A stretch of DNA of 64,000 nucleotides from Streptomyces sp. NBC_01723 (GCF_036246005.1 NZ_CP109171.1:8668001-8732000), one strand, 5' to 3'. Counted from the first letter of the stretch, positions 25,163 through 34,188 are shown. The notes: generated by a model from the letters alone, not told the origin. Numbers and translations are program-made.

Positions 25163-25654
25163 ATGAAACTCGGACAGGACGAGATGCGGAGCCGGTTCGA
25201 GGGGGAGCGGTCCGTCCGGCTGGGCACGGTCGACGAACGCGGCGGCACCCATATGGTGCCCGTCATCTTCGTCGTCGACGGCGACGTCTTCTACTCGCCG
25301 ACCGACCGGCCGAAGAACGGCAACCCGCGGCCCAAGCGGCTGCGCAACCTGGACCACGACCAGCGGGTCACGGTCCTGGCCGACCTCTACGACGACGACT
25401 GGCTGAAGGCCTGGTGGGTACGGCTGCGCGGCACCGGCCGGGTGGTCGGCGAGAGCCCGGAGCGCACCCACGCGCTGGGTCTGATCGACCGCAAGTACGC
25501 GCAGTTCGACGGCGCCCGCTACCTCAAGGACGGCGGACCGGTGCTGGCGGTGGACATCAAGGACTGGCTCGGCTGGGCCTTCAGCGACCTCCCGGCGCAG
25601 ACCGGCCGGCCGCGGCGGCCGTGGCACGAGCGGTGGCTGCGGCGTTCCCGGTGA
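25163..25654 (+). CDS. PPOX-class F420-dependent enzyme
   Basis: A 163-residue split-beta-barrel flavin/F420 protein of the Rv0121-like PPOX subgroup (RSVRLGTVDERGGTHMVPV, KRLRNLDHDQRVTVLADLYDDDW). Such enzymes reduce or oxidise small substrates with F420. ATG 25163 follows GAGGAGCGG. It is 113 bp after the MFS gene on the same strand and before a terminator, so it may be part of the cassette but is not translationally coupled. Confidence 0.88.
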   Translation: MKLGQDEMRSRFEGERSVRLGTVDERGGTHMVPVIFVVDGDVFYSPTDRPKNGNPRPKRLRNLDHDQRVTVLADLYDDDWLKAWWVRLRGTGRVVGESPERTHALGLIDRKYAQFDGARYLKDGGPVLAVDIKDWLGWAFSDLPAQTGRPRRPWHERWLRRSR

Positions 25655-25666
25655 CCGGTGGGCGCA

Positions 25667-25706
25667 GGACGTCTCCACCCGTCCTTGACCGGCGGTGGAG
25701 ACGTCC
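25667..25706 (+). terminator. Hairpin terminator closing the peptide operon
   Basis: GGACGTCTCCACC (25667-25679) pairs with GGTGGAGACGTCC (25694-25706). It separates the PPOX gene from the FAD hydroxylase gene that follows. Confidence 0.8.
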
Positions 25707-25811
25707 TTGCCATGCTGCGAGCACTACCAAGACCGGCACGTACGGCAGTCCCCGTCGCCCTGATGCGCAACGCCGGCGCGGGTCTGTCTGCCACCTTCCG
25801 AAAGGACGACC

Positions 25812-27563
25812 ATGGGATCAGTCGAGGTTCCGGTTCTGATCGTGGGCGGTGGCGGATGTGGTCTGTCCGCCTCCGTCTTCCTGTCCGACCAGGGCGTCGA
25901 TCATCTGCTGGTGGAGCGGCACCCGGACACGTCGAGGGTTCCGAAGGCGCACTACCTCAACCAGCGCACGATGGAGATCTTCCGCCAGCACGCGGTCGCC
26001 GACGACGTGCTCGCCGAGGCGGCACCGCTGGAGAAGTTCGGCAAGGTGCGCTGGCAGACCACGCTCGCCGGCGACGGGCCGCTGGACCGGCGCCTGATCC
26101 ACGAGATGGACGCCTTCGGCGGCGGTGAACTGACCGGGACCTACGCGGCGGCCGGACCCGTGCTGCCCGCCAAGCTGCCGCAGATGTGGCTGGAGCCGAT
26201 CCTGCGCCGGCACGCGGAGGACCGCAATCCGGGCCGGATCCTGTTCCACCACGAGGTGATCTCCTTCTCCGACGAGGGCGACCACGTCGTCGCCGAGGTG
26301 CGCGACCTCGACACCGGGGAGCTCACCACGGTCACGTCGAAGTACCTCATCGGGGCCGACGGGGGCCGCATGGTCGGAGCCGCGGTCGGCATCGAGATGC
26401 AGGGCCCGCCCGGGCTGGTCAACACCACGACCGCGTACTTCTCCGCCGATCTGTCCCCGTGGTGGGAGGAGGGCACGCTCATCACGCACTTCCTCAGCCC
26501 GGAGGACCCCGACCTGTCCAGCAACCTCATCGAGATGGGGCCGAGCTGGGGCAAGGCGTGCGAGCAGTGGGGCCTGCACTTCGCCCCGGGCCCGCCCGGA
26601 CGCTGGGACAACGAGACGGTCGTCCCCAGGATCCGCGAGCTGCTGCGCATCCCGGACCTGGAGGTGACGGTGCACCAGGTGACGGACTGGATCGTGCACG
26701 CGCACCTCGCCGACCGCTACCGCGTCGGCCGTGTGCTGATCGCCGGCGACGCCGCGCACCGCCAGCCCCCGGCCGTCGGCCTCGGCCTCAACACCGGCAT
26801 CCAGGACGCGCACAACATCGCGTGGAAGCTGGCCGCGGTGCTCGGCGGCCGGGCCACCGAAGGCCTGATCGACACCTACGAGAGCGAACGCCGGCCCGTG
26901 GGCCGGGAGAACGTGGACTGGGCGGTGTCCGCCGCCGTCCACCACCAGGCGGTCATCGACGCCGTGGGCGCCGGCCACAACATCCCGGCGGGGCGCCGCA
27001 GGCAGCGGCTCGAGTCGTACTTCGACCCCTCGCCGCTCGGTGACACCGTGCGGGCGCGCGCCCTGGAGATCTTCCACACCCACCGCGGGGGCTGCCAGTC
27101 GCTCGACATGGAGGTCGGCTTCCACTACGAGGACGGCGCGCTCGTCCCGGACGGCAGCGAGGCGCCGGCCCGCGTCCCCATGCGCAACGAGCACCGGCCG
27201 ACGTCCCGCCCCGGACACCGGCTGCCGCACGCCTGGATCACCCGCGACGGACGGCGCCTGTCCACGCTCGACACCACGGACAGCACCGGCTTCACGCTGA
27301 TCACGGGCCCGCAGGGGACGCCGTGGAGCGAGGCGGTCGCGCGGGTGGCGGAGAAGTTCTCGGTCCGTGTCGCCACGGTGTGCATCGGCGACGGCGGTGA
27401 GTACGCCGACGCGGACGGCGGCTGGGAGGCCGTCCGGGGGATCACCGGCGCCGGCGCGCTCCTGGTCCGTCCCGACCAGCACGTCGCCTGGCGCGGCACG
27501 GGCGCCGCCGAGGACCCGGAGCAGGTCCTGGCGAAGGCGTTCGCCGCGGTGCTGGACCGCTGA
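25812..27563 (+). CDS. FAD-dependent aromatic hydroxylase 1 (TfdB/TcmG-like)
   Basis: A 583-residue class-A flavoprotein hydroxylase, longer than the other two in the cluster because of a C-terminal thioredoxin-like domain (from about 470). FAD motifs: VGGGGCG at the N-terminus, GADGGR at about 176, AGDAAHRQPPAVGLGLNTG at about 313. The usual GADG-x-S-x-VR second motif reads GADGGRMVGAAVG, so the Ser and Arg are changed. It probably hydroxylates an aromatic polyketide intermediate. ATG 25812 follows AAAGGA. Confidence 0.92.
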   Translation: MGSVEVPVLIVGGGGCGLSASVFLSDQGVDHLLVERHPDTSRVPKAHYLNQRTMEIFRQHAVADDVLAEAAPLEKFGKVRWQTTLAGDGPLDRRLIHEMDAFGGGELTGTYAAAGPVLPAKLPQMWLEPILRRHAEDRNPGRILFHHEVISFSDEGDHVVAEVRDLDTGELTTVTSKYLIGADGGRMVGAAVGIEMQGPPGLVNTTTAYFSADLSPWWEEGTLITHFLSPEDPDLSSNLIEMGPSWGKACEQWGLHFAPGPPGRWDNETVVPRIRELLRIPDLEVTVHQVTDWIVHAHLADRYRVGRVLIAGDAAHRQPPAVGLGLNTGIQDAHNIAWKLAAVLGGRATEGLIDTYESERRPVGRENVDWAVSAAVHHQAVIDAVGAGHNIPAGRRRQRLESYFDPSPLGDTVRARALEIFHTHRGGCQSLDMEVGFHYEDGALVPDGSEAPARVPMRNEHRPTSRPGHRLPHAWITRDGRRLSTLDTTDSTGFTLITGPQGTPWSEAVARVAEKFSVRVATVCIGDGGEYADADGGWEAVRGITGAGALLVRPDQHVAWRGTGAAEDPEQVLAKAFAAVLDR

Positions 27564-27576
27564 CACGCCCGGCAGA

Positions 27577-27620
27577 CCGAAGGGGCCGTGCCCGAAGTCA
27601 CCGGGCCCGGCCCCCTTCGG
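27577..27620. terminator. Bidirectional hairpin terminator
   Basis: CCGAAGGGGCC-type arm (from 27577) pairs with GGCCCCCTTCGG ending at 27620, with a G-C rich inner stem. Lies between convergent flavoprotein genes. Confidence 0.75.
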
Positions 27621-27636
27621 CATCCGCCGGGACGGC

Positions 27637-29115
27637 TCAGGTTGCGACCGCGACCGGACCGGCCGCGGCGTTCTGCCTCACCCAGGCCAGCACCTGGTCG
27701 GCGGCCTGGCGCGCGGAGGCCATGCACACGCCGACGCCGACACCGTCGTACAGGGCGCCGCACACCGCGAGTCCGGGCTGGGCGGCCACCGTCTCCCGGA
27801 TCCGCCGCACCCGCTCGAAGTGGCCGACGGTGTACTGCGGCAGGGCGTCCTGCCAGCGGCTGACCCGGGTCGCCACCGGGGTGCCCCGGACACCGGTGGC
27901 CTCGGCCAGCTCGGCCGTCGCCAGCGCCACCAGGCCGGCGTCGTCGCGCTGCAGCAGGCCCTCCTCGCCGAACCGCCCGATCGAGCAGCGGACGATCTCC
28001 ACCTCGCCGGCCAGGTGCGGCCACTTCACCGTGGTGAACGTGACCTCCTTGACCGCCCTGTTCTCCACCGCGGGCACCCGGTAGCCGGCGTAGCCGCGGC
28101 CGGAGAGCCCGCCGGGGAACGCCGCGCGGGGATAGGCGAGCGTCACCATCGCCACGCTCGAGTACGGCACCTCCCCGAACGCCGAGACGGCCGCGGAGGT
28201 GCCCGGGACCCCGGCCAGCAGCCGGCCCGCGGGACCGGCCGGAACGGCGACGACGACGGCGTCGGCGTCGATGTGCTCCGCGCCGGCGGCCGAGCCCACG
28301 GTCAGGCGCCAGCCGCCCGCGACCCGGGTGAGCTCCCGGACGGGAGCGTCGGTGCGCACCGACGCGTCGGGCGAGGCCGCCAGCACCTGGCGTACGAGCA
28401 CGGGGGGCAGCGAACCGAATCCGCCGTCCAGGGTCGCCACCCGCACCGGCGGCGGCTTCTGCCCCTCGGCGAGCACCGGCGTCAGCGAGCCCGCCGCGTC
28501 CGCGAGCGAGACGTGCGCGCGCGACGCCTTGGCCAGCGGCGTCAGCGTGGCCTCGAACGACAGGTCCGCGGCACGGCCGGAGAACACCCCGGCGAGGAAA
28601 GGTTCGACGAGCCGGTCCACGACCTCCTGGCCGAAGCGCCCGCCGACGTGGTCCGCGACCGAGACGTCGCCGACCCGGTCGAAGGACGGCAGCACGAGGT
28701 CCTGCCGGGCCCGGCCGACACCCTCGGCGGAGACGACACCGGACCGGGCGAGGTCGTCCATGTCGCACGGCACGCCCATGAACTGACGGTCCGGCTGGCG
28801 CCGGATCCCGCCCCGGGACCAGATCGCCGACGCGGTCTCGCCCGCCGACATGATCGTCTCGCCGAGCCCGGCGTCCTGGATCAGCCCGGTGGTCCTGCGC
28901 CGGTTGGCGTACAGGGACTCGGCACCCTCGTCGACCGCGACCCCCGCCACCTCGGAGACCGACAGTTTCCCGCCGAGCCGGGACGACGCCTCCAGGACCG
29001 TCACCCGCACCGGCTCGTTGCGGAGCCGGAACGCCGCCGCCAGTCCCGCGATACCACCCCCGATGACGACCACATGGGGCTTTGCGCTCACCTGATCCTG
29101 TTCGGTGCCAGCCAT
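27637..29115 (-). CDS. Protoporphyrinogen-oxidase-like FAD amine oxidase
   Basis: A 492-residue flavoprotein of the HemG/HemY (coproporphyrinogen/protoporphyrinogen oxidase) group: VVVIGGGIAGLAAAFRL at the N-terminus, LEASSRLGGKLS, and a C-terminal VCGALYDGVGVGVCMASAR. There is no haem gene nearby. It is the third gene of a minus-strand unit with two polyketide-type hydroxylases, which argues for a tailoring oxidase, possibly dehydrogenating C-C, C-N or N-N bonds. A true haem-pathway duplicate cannot be excluded. ATG 29115 is chosen (AAGGA upstream) over internal GTGs. Confidence 0.88.
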   Translation of the reverse strand: MAGTEQDQVSAKPHVVVIGGGIAGLAAAFRLRNEPVRVTVLEASSRLGGKLSVSEVAGVAVDEGAESLYANRRRTTGLIQDAGLGETIMSAGETASAIWSRGGIRRQPDRQFMGVPCDMDDLARSGVVSAEGVGRARQDLVLPSFDRVGDVSVADHVGGRFGQEVVDRLVEPFLAGVFSGRAADLSFEATLTPLAKASRAHVSLADAAGSLTPVLAEGQKPPPVRVATLDGGFGSLPPVLVRQVLAASPDASVRTDAPVRELTRVAGGWRLTVGSAAGAEHIDADAVVVAVPAGPAGRLLAGVPGTSAAVSAFGEVPYSSVAMVTLAYPRAAFPGGLSGRGYAGYRVPAVENRAVKEVTFTTVKWPHLAGEVEIVRCSIGRFGEEGLLQRDDAGLVALATAELAEATGVRGTPVATRVSRWQDALPQYTVGHFERVRRIRETVAAQPGLAVCGALYDGVGVGVCMASARQAADQVLAWVRQNAAAGPVAVAT

Positions 29116-29230
29116 TCCACCAGATCCTTCGTGGTTGGAGTCGTAGAGGCCGTCCCGGCGCCGGGCGCCCGGCGCCCGGACGGGTGCCTGGCAGTCTGGC
29201 CGGAAGGACCGGCCCACCGGTCGAGAGTGC

Positions 29231-30697
29231 CTAGAGGGCCGTGCGGGCGGCGCCGAACCAGCGCTCGAGGGCCTGGCCGAGGTCGTCGGTGGTGCCGGGT
29301 GCGGTCCAGGCGACGTAGCCGTCGGGGCGGACGAGGACGGTGTCGGGGGTGGTGGCCGCTGTGCCGGCCGCGGTTGCGGTGACGATGTCGACGCGGTCGG
29401 TGTGGTGGCGTGCGGTGTGTGCGGCGGTGTCGTCGGTGGTCAGGAGCAGACCGCGTCCGGTGCGCAGGAGTTCGGCGACGCGGGCGCGGGTGCCGTCGGG
29501 GAGGGCGAGGGTGTGCTCGGGGGGCATGCGCCGGCCGAGCAGCGGGTGCTCGCCCTTGGCCAGGTCGTAGCGGACACCGAGGTTGCTCAGCATGCCGGCC
29601 GCGTACTCGGCGGCGTCCCGGTGGGCCAGCAGCTCGCCCACCACCTCGCGGACCGGGTCCATGTCCTCGCCGGTGAGCCGCAGTTCGATCGCCGCACGGG
29701 CGTTGCGCGCCAGCTGCTCGCCGACGGGGTGACGCTCGGCGTGGTAGGTGTCGAGCAGGCCCTCGGGGGCCCACCCGCGGACCGCCGCCGCCAGCTTCCA
29801 GCCCAGGTTCACCGCGTCCTGGACGCCCACGCTCAGCCCCTGCGCCATGGCCGGGGGCTGCACGTGCGCCGCGTCGCCCGCCAGGAACACCCGCCCGCGC
29901 CGGTACTCGGCGGCGGCCCGCGAGGCGTCGGTGAAGCAGCTGATCCAGCGGCACCGCCCGTGGTGGATGGACTCGCCGGTGAGCCGCTGCCAGGCGTCGG
30001 CGAGGTCGGAGAAGGAGAGTGAGCCGCGCTCGCGCGGCGGCGGCGTACCGGCCTCGTGGACGACGACCCGGGTCACGCCGTTCTCCAGGTCCATCGCCAT
30101 CACCATGCTGCCGCCCGGCAGGTTCTCGCCGATGCGCCGCTTGCGGGTGTCGATGCCGGTGACGTCGGCCGTGAGGAAACCGCGCCGGCCGTCGGTGCCG
30201 GGGAAGCCGATCCCGGCCAGTTTCCGGACGGTGCTGCGCCCGCCGTCGCAGCCGACGAGGTAGGCGGCCCGCTCCTGGGCCGGTCCGTCGGGTCCGTCGA
30301 CGCTCACCAGGACGCCGTCGTCGTCCTGCCGCAGACCGGTCACCTCGCGGCCGCGCAGCACCGGTACGCCGAGTTCGCCCACCCAGTCCTCCAGCATGCG
30401 CTCGGTGCGGAACTGGGAGACCCCCCGGTGCCCGTAGTGGTCCTCGGCCAGCATGCCGAGGTCGATCGGGATGCCGCCGAAGTGGCTGTCGGCGGGCTCA
30501 GTGGCGCCGAGACGGCCGAGCAGGCCCCGCTGGTCGAAGCACTCGGCGGTGCGCCTGGTGAAGCTCGCGCCGCGCGACTGGCGCGTCGGGGCGGGCAGCG
30601 ACTCGTGGACGGCGACGTCCACGCCGCCGAGCTTGAGTTCGCCCGCCGTCATCAGCCCGACCGGGCCGGCCCCGACGACGATGACATCCCTGGCCAT
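29231..30697 (-). CDS. FAD-dependent aromatic hydroxylase 2 (PgaE/RdmE type)
   Basis: A 488-residue class-A flavoprotein monooxygenase of the kind found in angucycline and anthracycline clusters. Motifs: VVGAGPVGLM, GCDGGRSTVRKLAG, LAGDAAHVQPPAMAQGLSVG. The C-terminal thioredoxin-like domain (last about 111 residues) is identical to that of the next gene, and the DNA is 335/336 identical there (29246-29581 versus 30757-31092). 35 bp downstream of hydroxylase 3, same transcript. Confidence 0.93.
   Translation of the reverse strand: MARDVIVVGAGPVGLMTAGELKLGGVDVAVHESLPAPTRQSRGASFTRRTAECFDQRGLLGRLGATEPADSHFGGIPIDLGMLAEDHYGHRGVSQFRTERMLEDWVGELGVPVLRGREVTGLRQDDDGVLVSVDGPDGPAQERAAYLVGCDGGRSTVRKLAGIGFPGTDGRRGFLTADVTGIDTRKRRIGENLPGGSMVMAMDLENGVTRVVVHEAGTPPPRERGSLSFSDLADAWQRLTGESIHHGRCRWISCFTDASRAAAEYRRGRVFLAGDAAHVQPPAMAQGLSVGVQDAVNLGWKLAAAVRGWAPEGLLDTYHAERHPVGEQLARNARAAIELRLTGEDMDPVREVVGELLAHRDAAEYAAGMLSNLGVRYDLAKGEHPLLGRRMPPEHTLALPDGTRARVAELLRTGRGLLLTTDDTAAHTARHHTDRVDIVTATAAGTAATTPDTVLVRPDGYVAWTAPGTTDDLGQALERWFGAARTAL
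29246..29581 (-). repeat. 336-bp near-identical tract, copy A
   Basis: Matches 30757-31092 in direct orientation with one mismatch (A at 29450 versus G at 30961). It encodes the shared C-terminal domain of the two hydroxylases; upstream parts of the genes are clearly diverged. This pattern indicates recent gene conversion or unequal crossover. Confidence 0.95.
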
Positions 30698-30732
30698 GTG
30701 TCTGCTCCTCTTCGATGGGTTTCGCCGGGCGC

Positions 30733-32214
30733 TCACCGGTCGGCGTACTGCGGGGTGGCGGCGCCGAACCAGCGCTCGAGGGCCTGGCCGAGGTCGTCGG
30801 TGGTGCCGGGTGCGGTCCAGGCGACGTAGCCGTCGGGGCGGACGAGGACGGTGTCGGGGGTGGTGGCCGCTGTGCCGGCCGCGGTTGCGGTGACGATGTC
30901 GACGCGGTCGGTGTGGTGGCGTGCGGTGTGTGCGGCGGTGTCGTCGGTGGTCAGGAGCAGGCCGCGTCCGGTGCGCAGGAGTTCGGCGACGCGGGCGCGG
31001 GTGCCGTCGGGGAGGGCGAGGGTGTGCTCGGGGGGCATGCGCCGGCCGAGCAGCGGGTGCTCGCCCTTGGCCAGGTCGTAGCGGACACCGAGACCGCTCA
31101 CGACTCCGGCGGCCTGCTCGGCGGCGTCCCGGTGGGCCAGCAGCTCGCCCACCACCTCGCGGACCGGATCCATGGCCTCGTCACCGAGGTAGAGCTTGGA
31201 CGCCGCGCGGGCGTTGCGGATCAACTGCTCGCCGACGGGGTGGCGTTCGGCGTGGTAGGTGTCGAGCAGGCCCTCGGGGGCCCACCCGCGGACCGCCGCC
31301 GCCAGCTTCCAGCCCAGGTTCACCGCGTCCTGCAGTCCCGCGCTCAGTCCCCACGCGGCCAGCGGCGGGATCTCGTGCGCCGCGTCGCCCACCAGGAACA
31401 CCCGCCCGCGCCGGTACTCCGAGGCCAGCGCCGCGGAGTTGCCGCACGCCCACAGCCACTGGCAGTCCGCGTCGTCGATCGACTCGCCGGTCAGCCGCCG
31501 CCACGCGTCGGCGACCTGGGAGAACGTCAGCGCACCCGGCTCCGGACGGGCGGGCAGGCCGGGGTCGTGGACGACCACGCGGCAGCGGCCCGCGCCCAGC
31601 GGGGTGCACACCACCATGCGGCCGCCGGGAAGCCGTTCACCGATCGGCCGGGGGCGCGGGGTGACACCGCTGATCTCCGCGGTGTACATGCCCCTGGTGG
31701 GCTCCCAGTCCCGGGTGGGGATGCCGGCCAGCGCGCGTACGGTGCTGCCCGCCCCGTCGCAGCCGGCCACATACCCGGCGCTCTCCTCGCCGGGCCCGTC
31801 GGGACCGGTGTAGGACACCACGACACCCTCGGGCGTTGGCCGCAGAGCGGTCACCTCGCGGCCGCGCAGGACCGGCACGCCGAGGTCGGCCAGCCAGCCG
31901 CCCAGCGCCTGTTCGGTCCTGGCCTGGGACAGGCCCAGCACCCCGCTGTGGTCCTCGTCGAGCATGCCGAGGTCGAAGCGGACCCCGCCGAAGTGGCCCA
32001 TCGGGCCCCACCGGAACTCGCCCAGCCGCTCCAGCAGCCCGCGCTGCCCCAGCGACTCGGCCGCCCGCCGGTTGAAGCCGAGTGCCCGAGACTCCCCGGC
32101 CGGGGCGGGCAGCCGGTCGTAGACGGCCACGTCCGCTCCGCCCAGGCGGAGCTCTCCGGCCAGCATCAGGCCGGCCGGCCCCGCACCGACCACTATGACG
32201 TCAGTCTTCTTCAT
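30733..32214 (-). CDS. FAD-dependent aromatic hydroxylase 3 (PgaE/RdmE type)
   Basis: A 493-residue paralogue of hydroxylase 2: VVGAGPAGLMLAG, GCDGAGSTVRALAG, LVGDAAHEIPPLAAWGLSAG. First gene of the minus-strand flavoprotein unit; its promoter region holds the StrR-type site at 32317 and is divergent from the SDR gene. In known angucycline pathways pairs of such enzymes catalyse successive hydroxylation or ring-opening steps. Exact positions oxidised cannot be assigned. Confidence 0.93.
   Translation of the reverse strand: MKKTDVIVVGAGPAGLMLAGELRLGGADVAVYDRLPAPAGESRALGFNRRAAESLGQRGLLERLGEFRWGPMGHFGGVRFDLGMLDEDHSGVLGLSQARTEQALGGWLADLGVPVLRGREVTALRPTPEGVVVSYTGPDGPGEESAGYVAGCDGAGSTVRALAGIPTRDWEPTRGMYTAEISGVTPRPRPIGERLPGGRMVVCTPLGAGRCRVVVHDPGLPARPEPGALTFSQVADAWRRLTGESIDDADCQWLWACGNSAALASEYRRGRVFLVGDAAHEIPPLAAWGLSAGLQDAVNLGWKLAAAVRGWAPEGLLDTYHAERHPVGEQLIRNARAASKLYLGDEAMDPVREVVGELLAHRDAAEQAAGVVSGLGVRYDLAKGEHPLLGRRMPPEHTLALPDGTRARVAELLRTGRGLLLTTDDTAAHTARHHTDRVDIVTATAAGTAATTPDTVLVRPDGYVAWTAPGTTDDLGQALERWFGAATPQYADR
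30757..31092 (-). repeat. 336-bp near-identical tract, copy B
   Basis: Partner of 29246-29581, offset 1511 bp. A further short identical block just upstream (about 31122-31173, matching 29611-29662) extends the similarity with interruptions. Confidence 0.95.
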
Positions 32215-32316
32215 TTCATGAGGCCCTCTGCGCTGCGGCAATGGTTGGCCTTTGTGAAGCTACTCAGGGCGATGTCCGGCCGCAACGATTCCGAATTCCG
32301 CGGGCGCGGGCGAGGC

Positions 32317-32345
32317 GTTCGACCGCGTATTCGGCGCCTTTGAAC
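32317..32345. promoter_or_regulatory. StrR-type operator, copy 3
   Basis: GTTCGACCG, 11-bp spacer, CCTTTGAAC. The left half equals the streptomycin StrR half-site GTTCGACTG but for one base. It lies between hydroxylase 3 (minus) and the SDR gene (plus). Confidence 0.75.
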
Positions 32346-32462
32346 GCGGCGGTGAACGCTTGAACGTGGAGAGTGCACCGCAGCAATATCGTCGGGTGTC
32401 TTCGGTTTTCGCTTCTTCCCACGGTGAATACGCGCATGACCGGCCGCAGAAAGGAAGCTGAC

Positions 32463-33191
32463 GTGACGGTCGAGAAGGTCGCCCTGGTCACGGGGGCCAA
32501 CAAGGGCATCGGTTTCGCCGCCGCACGGCGACTCGGTGAGCGGGGGATCGCCGTCCTCGTCGGCTCGCGCAACGAGGTGCTCGGCAAGCAGGCCGCCGAC
32601 GCGCTGGCCGCCGACGGCATCGCCGCGACGCCGCTGCGGCTCGACGTGACGGACCCGGCCTGCGTGGCCGAGGCCGCCCGCGAGATCGAACGGCGCCACG
32701 GACGCCTGGACATCCTGGTGAACAACGCCGGTACCGCCGGCGGCTTCACCGGCGCACCGAGCGAGGCGAGCGCTGCCGATCTGCGGGAGGTCTACGAGAC
32801 CAACGTCTTCGGCGTGGTCACGGTGACCGGCGCGATGCTGCCGCTGCTGCGCCGCTCCCCGGCCGGGCGAGTCGTCAACGTGTCCAGCCACGTGGGGTCG
32901 TTGACCCTGAACTGCGACCCCGGCTCCCCGCTGGCGAACGTCAGCATGATCGCCTACCAGTCCTCGAAGACCGCCCTGAACGCGGTCACCGTCGCGTACG
33001 CGAAGGAGCTGCGGGGGACCCCGGTCAAGGTCAACGCCGCCCTGCCCGGAGTGGTGGCCACCGACCTCAACCGCCACCGCGGTCGCCGCACGCCCGCGGA
33101 AGGGGCCGAGATCGTGGTCCGGCTCGCCCTGCTGGACGAGGAGGGCCCGTCGGGCGCGTGCCTGTCGGACGAGGGGCCCGTCCCCTGGTGA
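32463..33191 (+). CDS. Short-chain dehydrogenase/reductase (carbonyl reductase type)
   Basis: A 242-residue classical SDR: TGANKGIG cofactor motif, NNAG, VNVSSH catalytic Ser and YQSSK Tyr/Lys. TGANxGIG with the long segment before the Tyr resembles carbonyl reductases. GTG 32463 follows GGAAG; an upstream GTG at 32418 is less likely. It may reduce a polyketide or 4-keto-sugar carbonyl: no other 4-ketoreductase is evident in the window. First gene of a two-gene plus unit with the NmrA gene. Confidence 0.92.
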   Translation: MTVEKVALVTGANKGIGFAAARRLGERGIAVLVGSRNEVLGKQAADALAADGIAATPLRLDVTDPACVAEAAREIERRHGRLDILVNNAGTAGGFTGAPSEASAADLREVYETNVFGVVTVTGAMLPLLRRSPAGRVVNVSSHVGSLTLNCDPGSPLANVSMIAYQSSKTALNAVTVAYAKELRGTPVKVNAALPGVVATDLNRHRGRRTPAEGAEIVVRLALLDEEGPSGACLSDEGPVPW

Positions 33192-33299
33192 CGCCCGACC
33201 CCTGACCCCGACCCCCGACGCACGGCGGCCGCCCCGCGGCCGCCGCATCCGACCGCACCACCGGGCCGGCCCCGGTGGGCACGAGACTTGGAGAAGACA

Positions 33300-34178
33300 G
33301 TGGCGCTTGACCGAACGATCCTGGTGCTGGGCGGTACCGGCCGGCAGGGCGGGGCGGTGGCCCGCGAACTGCTGCGGCGCGGGCACACCGTGCACGCCCT
33401 GGTCCGCGACCCCGCCAAGGCGGCGGCGAGGGAGCTTCAGGAGTCGGGCGCGGTCCTGGTCCGCGGGGACATGGACGACGAGGCGTCGCTGACGGCGGCG
33501 ATGCGGGGCGTCCACGGGGTGTTCAGCGTCCAGACCTTCCGGGGCCCCGGCGGCGTCGAGGCCGAGGAGCGGCAGGCCAGGGCGGTGGCCGACGCCGCGG
33601 TACGGGCCGGGGTGCGGCACTTCGTCTACAGCTCGGTCGGCGGCGCGGACCGCGACACCCGGGTCCCGCACTTCGAGAGCAAGCACCGCACCGAGCAGTA
33701 CCTGCGCACCCTCGACCTGCCGACGACGGTGCTGCGGCCGGTCATGTTCCACGACATCCTGCTCGACATCGCCCCGCGCCCCGTCGAGGGCGAGCTGGTG
33801 CTTGCCATGTGGCTGGACCCCGAGACCCCGGTACAGCTCATCGCCACCGCCGACATCGGCGTGTTCGCGGCCGACGCCTTCGAGGACCCGGACGCCTGGC
33901 TGGGCCGGGTGGTCGAGATCGCCGGCGACAGCCTGACCGGGCCGCAGATGGCCGCGGCGTTCGAGTCGGCCGCCGGCGTCCCGGTCCGCTACCAGCGGCT
34001 GCCGATCGAGCCGCTGCGCTCGGCCCGCCCCGACCTCGCCAACATGTTCGACTGGTTCGAGCGGGACGGATACCGCGCCGACCTCGAGCAACTGCGCCGC
34101 AACCGGCCCGGCCTCGTCTCCCTGGAGACCTGGCTGGCCGGCAGCTGGACGCCTCCCGTCACCACGGCGGGCCGCTGA
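33300..34178 (+). CDS. NmrA-family NAD(P)-binding protein
   Basis: A 292-residue atypical SDR: LVLGGTGRQGGAVARELL at the N-terminus, FVYSSVGGAD, and HFESKHRTEQYL with a His-x-x-x-Lys in place of Tyr-x3-Lys. NmrA proteins are redox sensors or reductases; homologues occur in polyketide clusters as reductases. GTG 33300 is supported by GGAG; TTG 33288 is in frame but less likely. Ends 10 bp from the convergent DsbA-like gene. Confidence 0.88.
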   Translation: MALDRTILVLGGTGRQGGAVARELLRRGHTVHALVRDPAKAAARELQESGAVLVRGDMDDEASLTAAMRGVHGVFSVQTFRGPGGVEAEERQARAVADAAVRAGVRHFVYSSVGGADRDTRVPHFESKHRTEQYLRTLDLPTTVLRPVMFHDILLDIAPRPVEGELVLAMWLDPETPVQLIATADIGVFAADAFEDPDAWLGRVVEIAGDSLTGPQMAAAFESAAGVPVRYQRLPIEPLRSARPDLANMFDWFERDGYRADLEQLRRNRPGLVSLETWLAGSWTPPVTTAGR

Positions 34179-34188
34179 GAGCGGCCCC

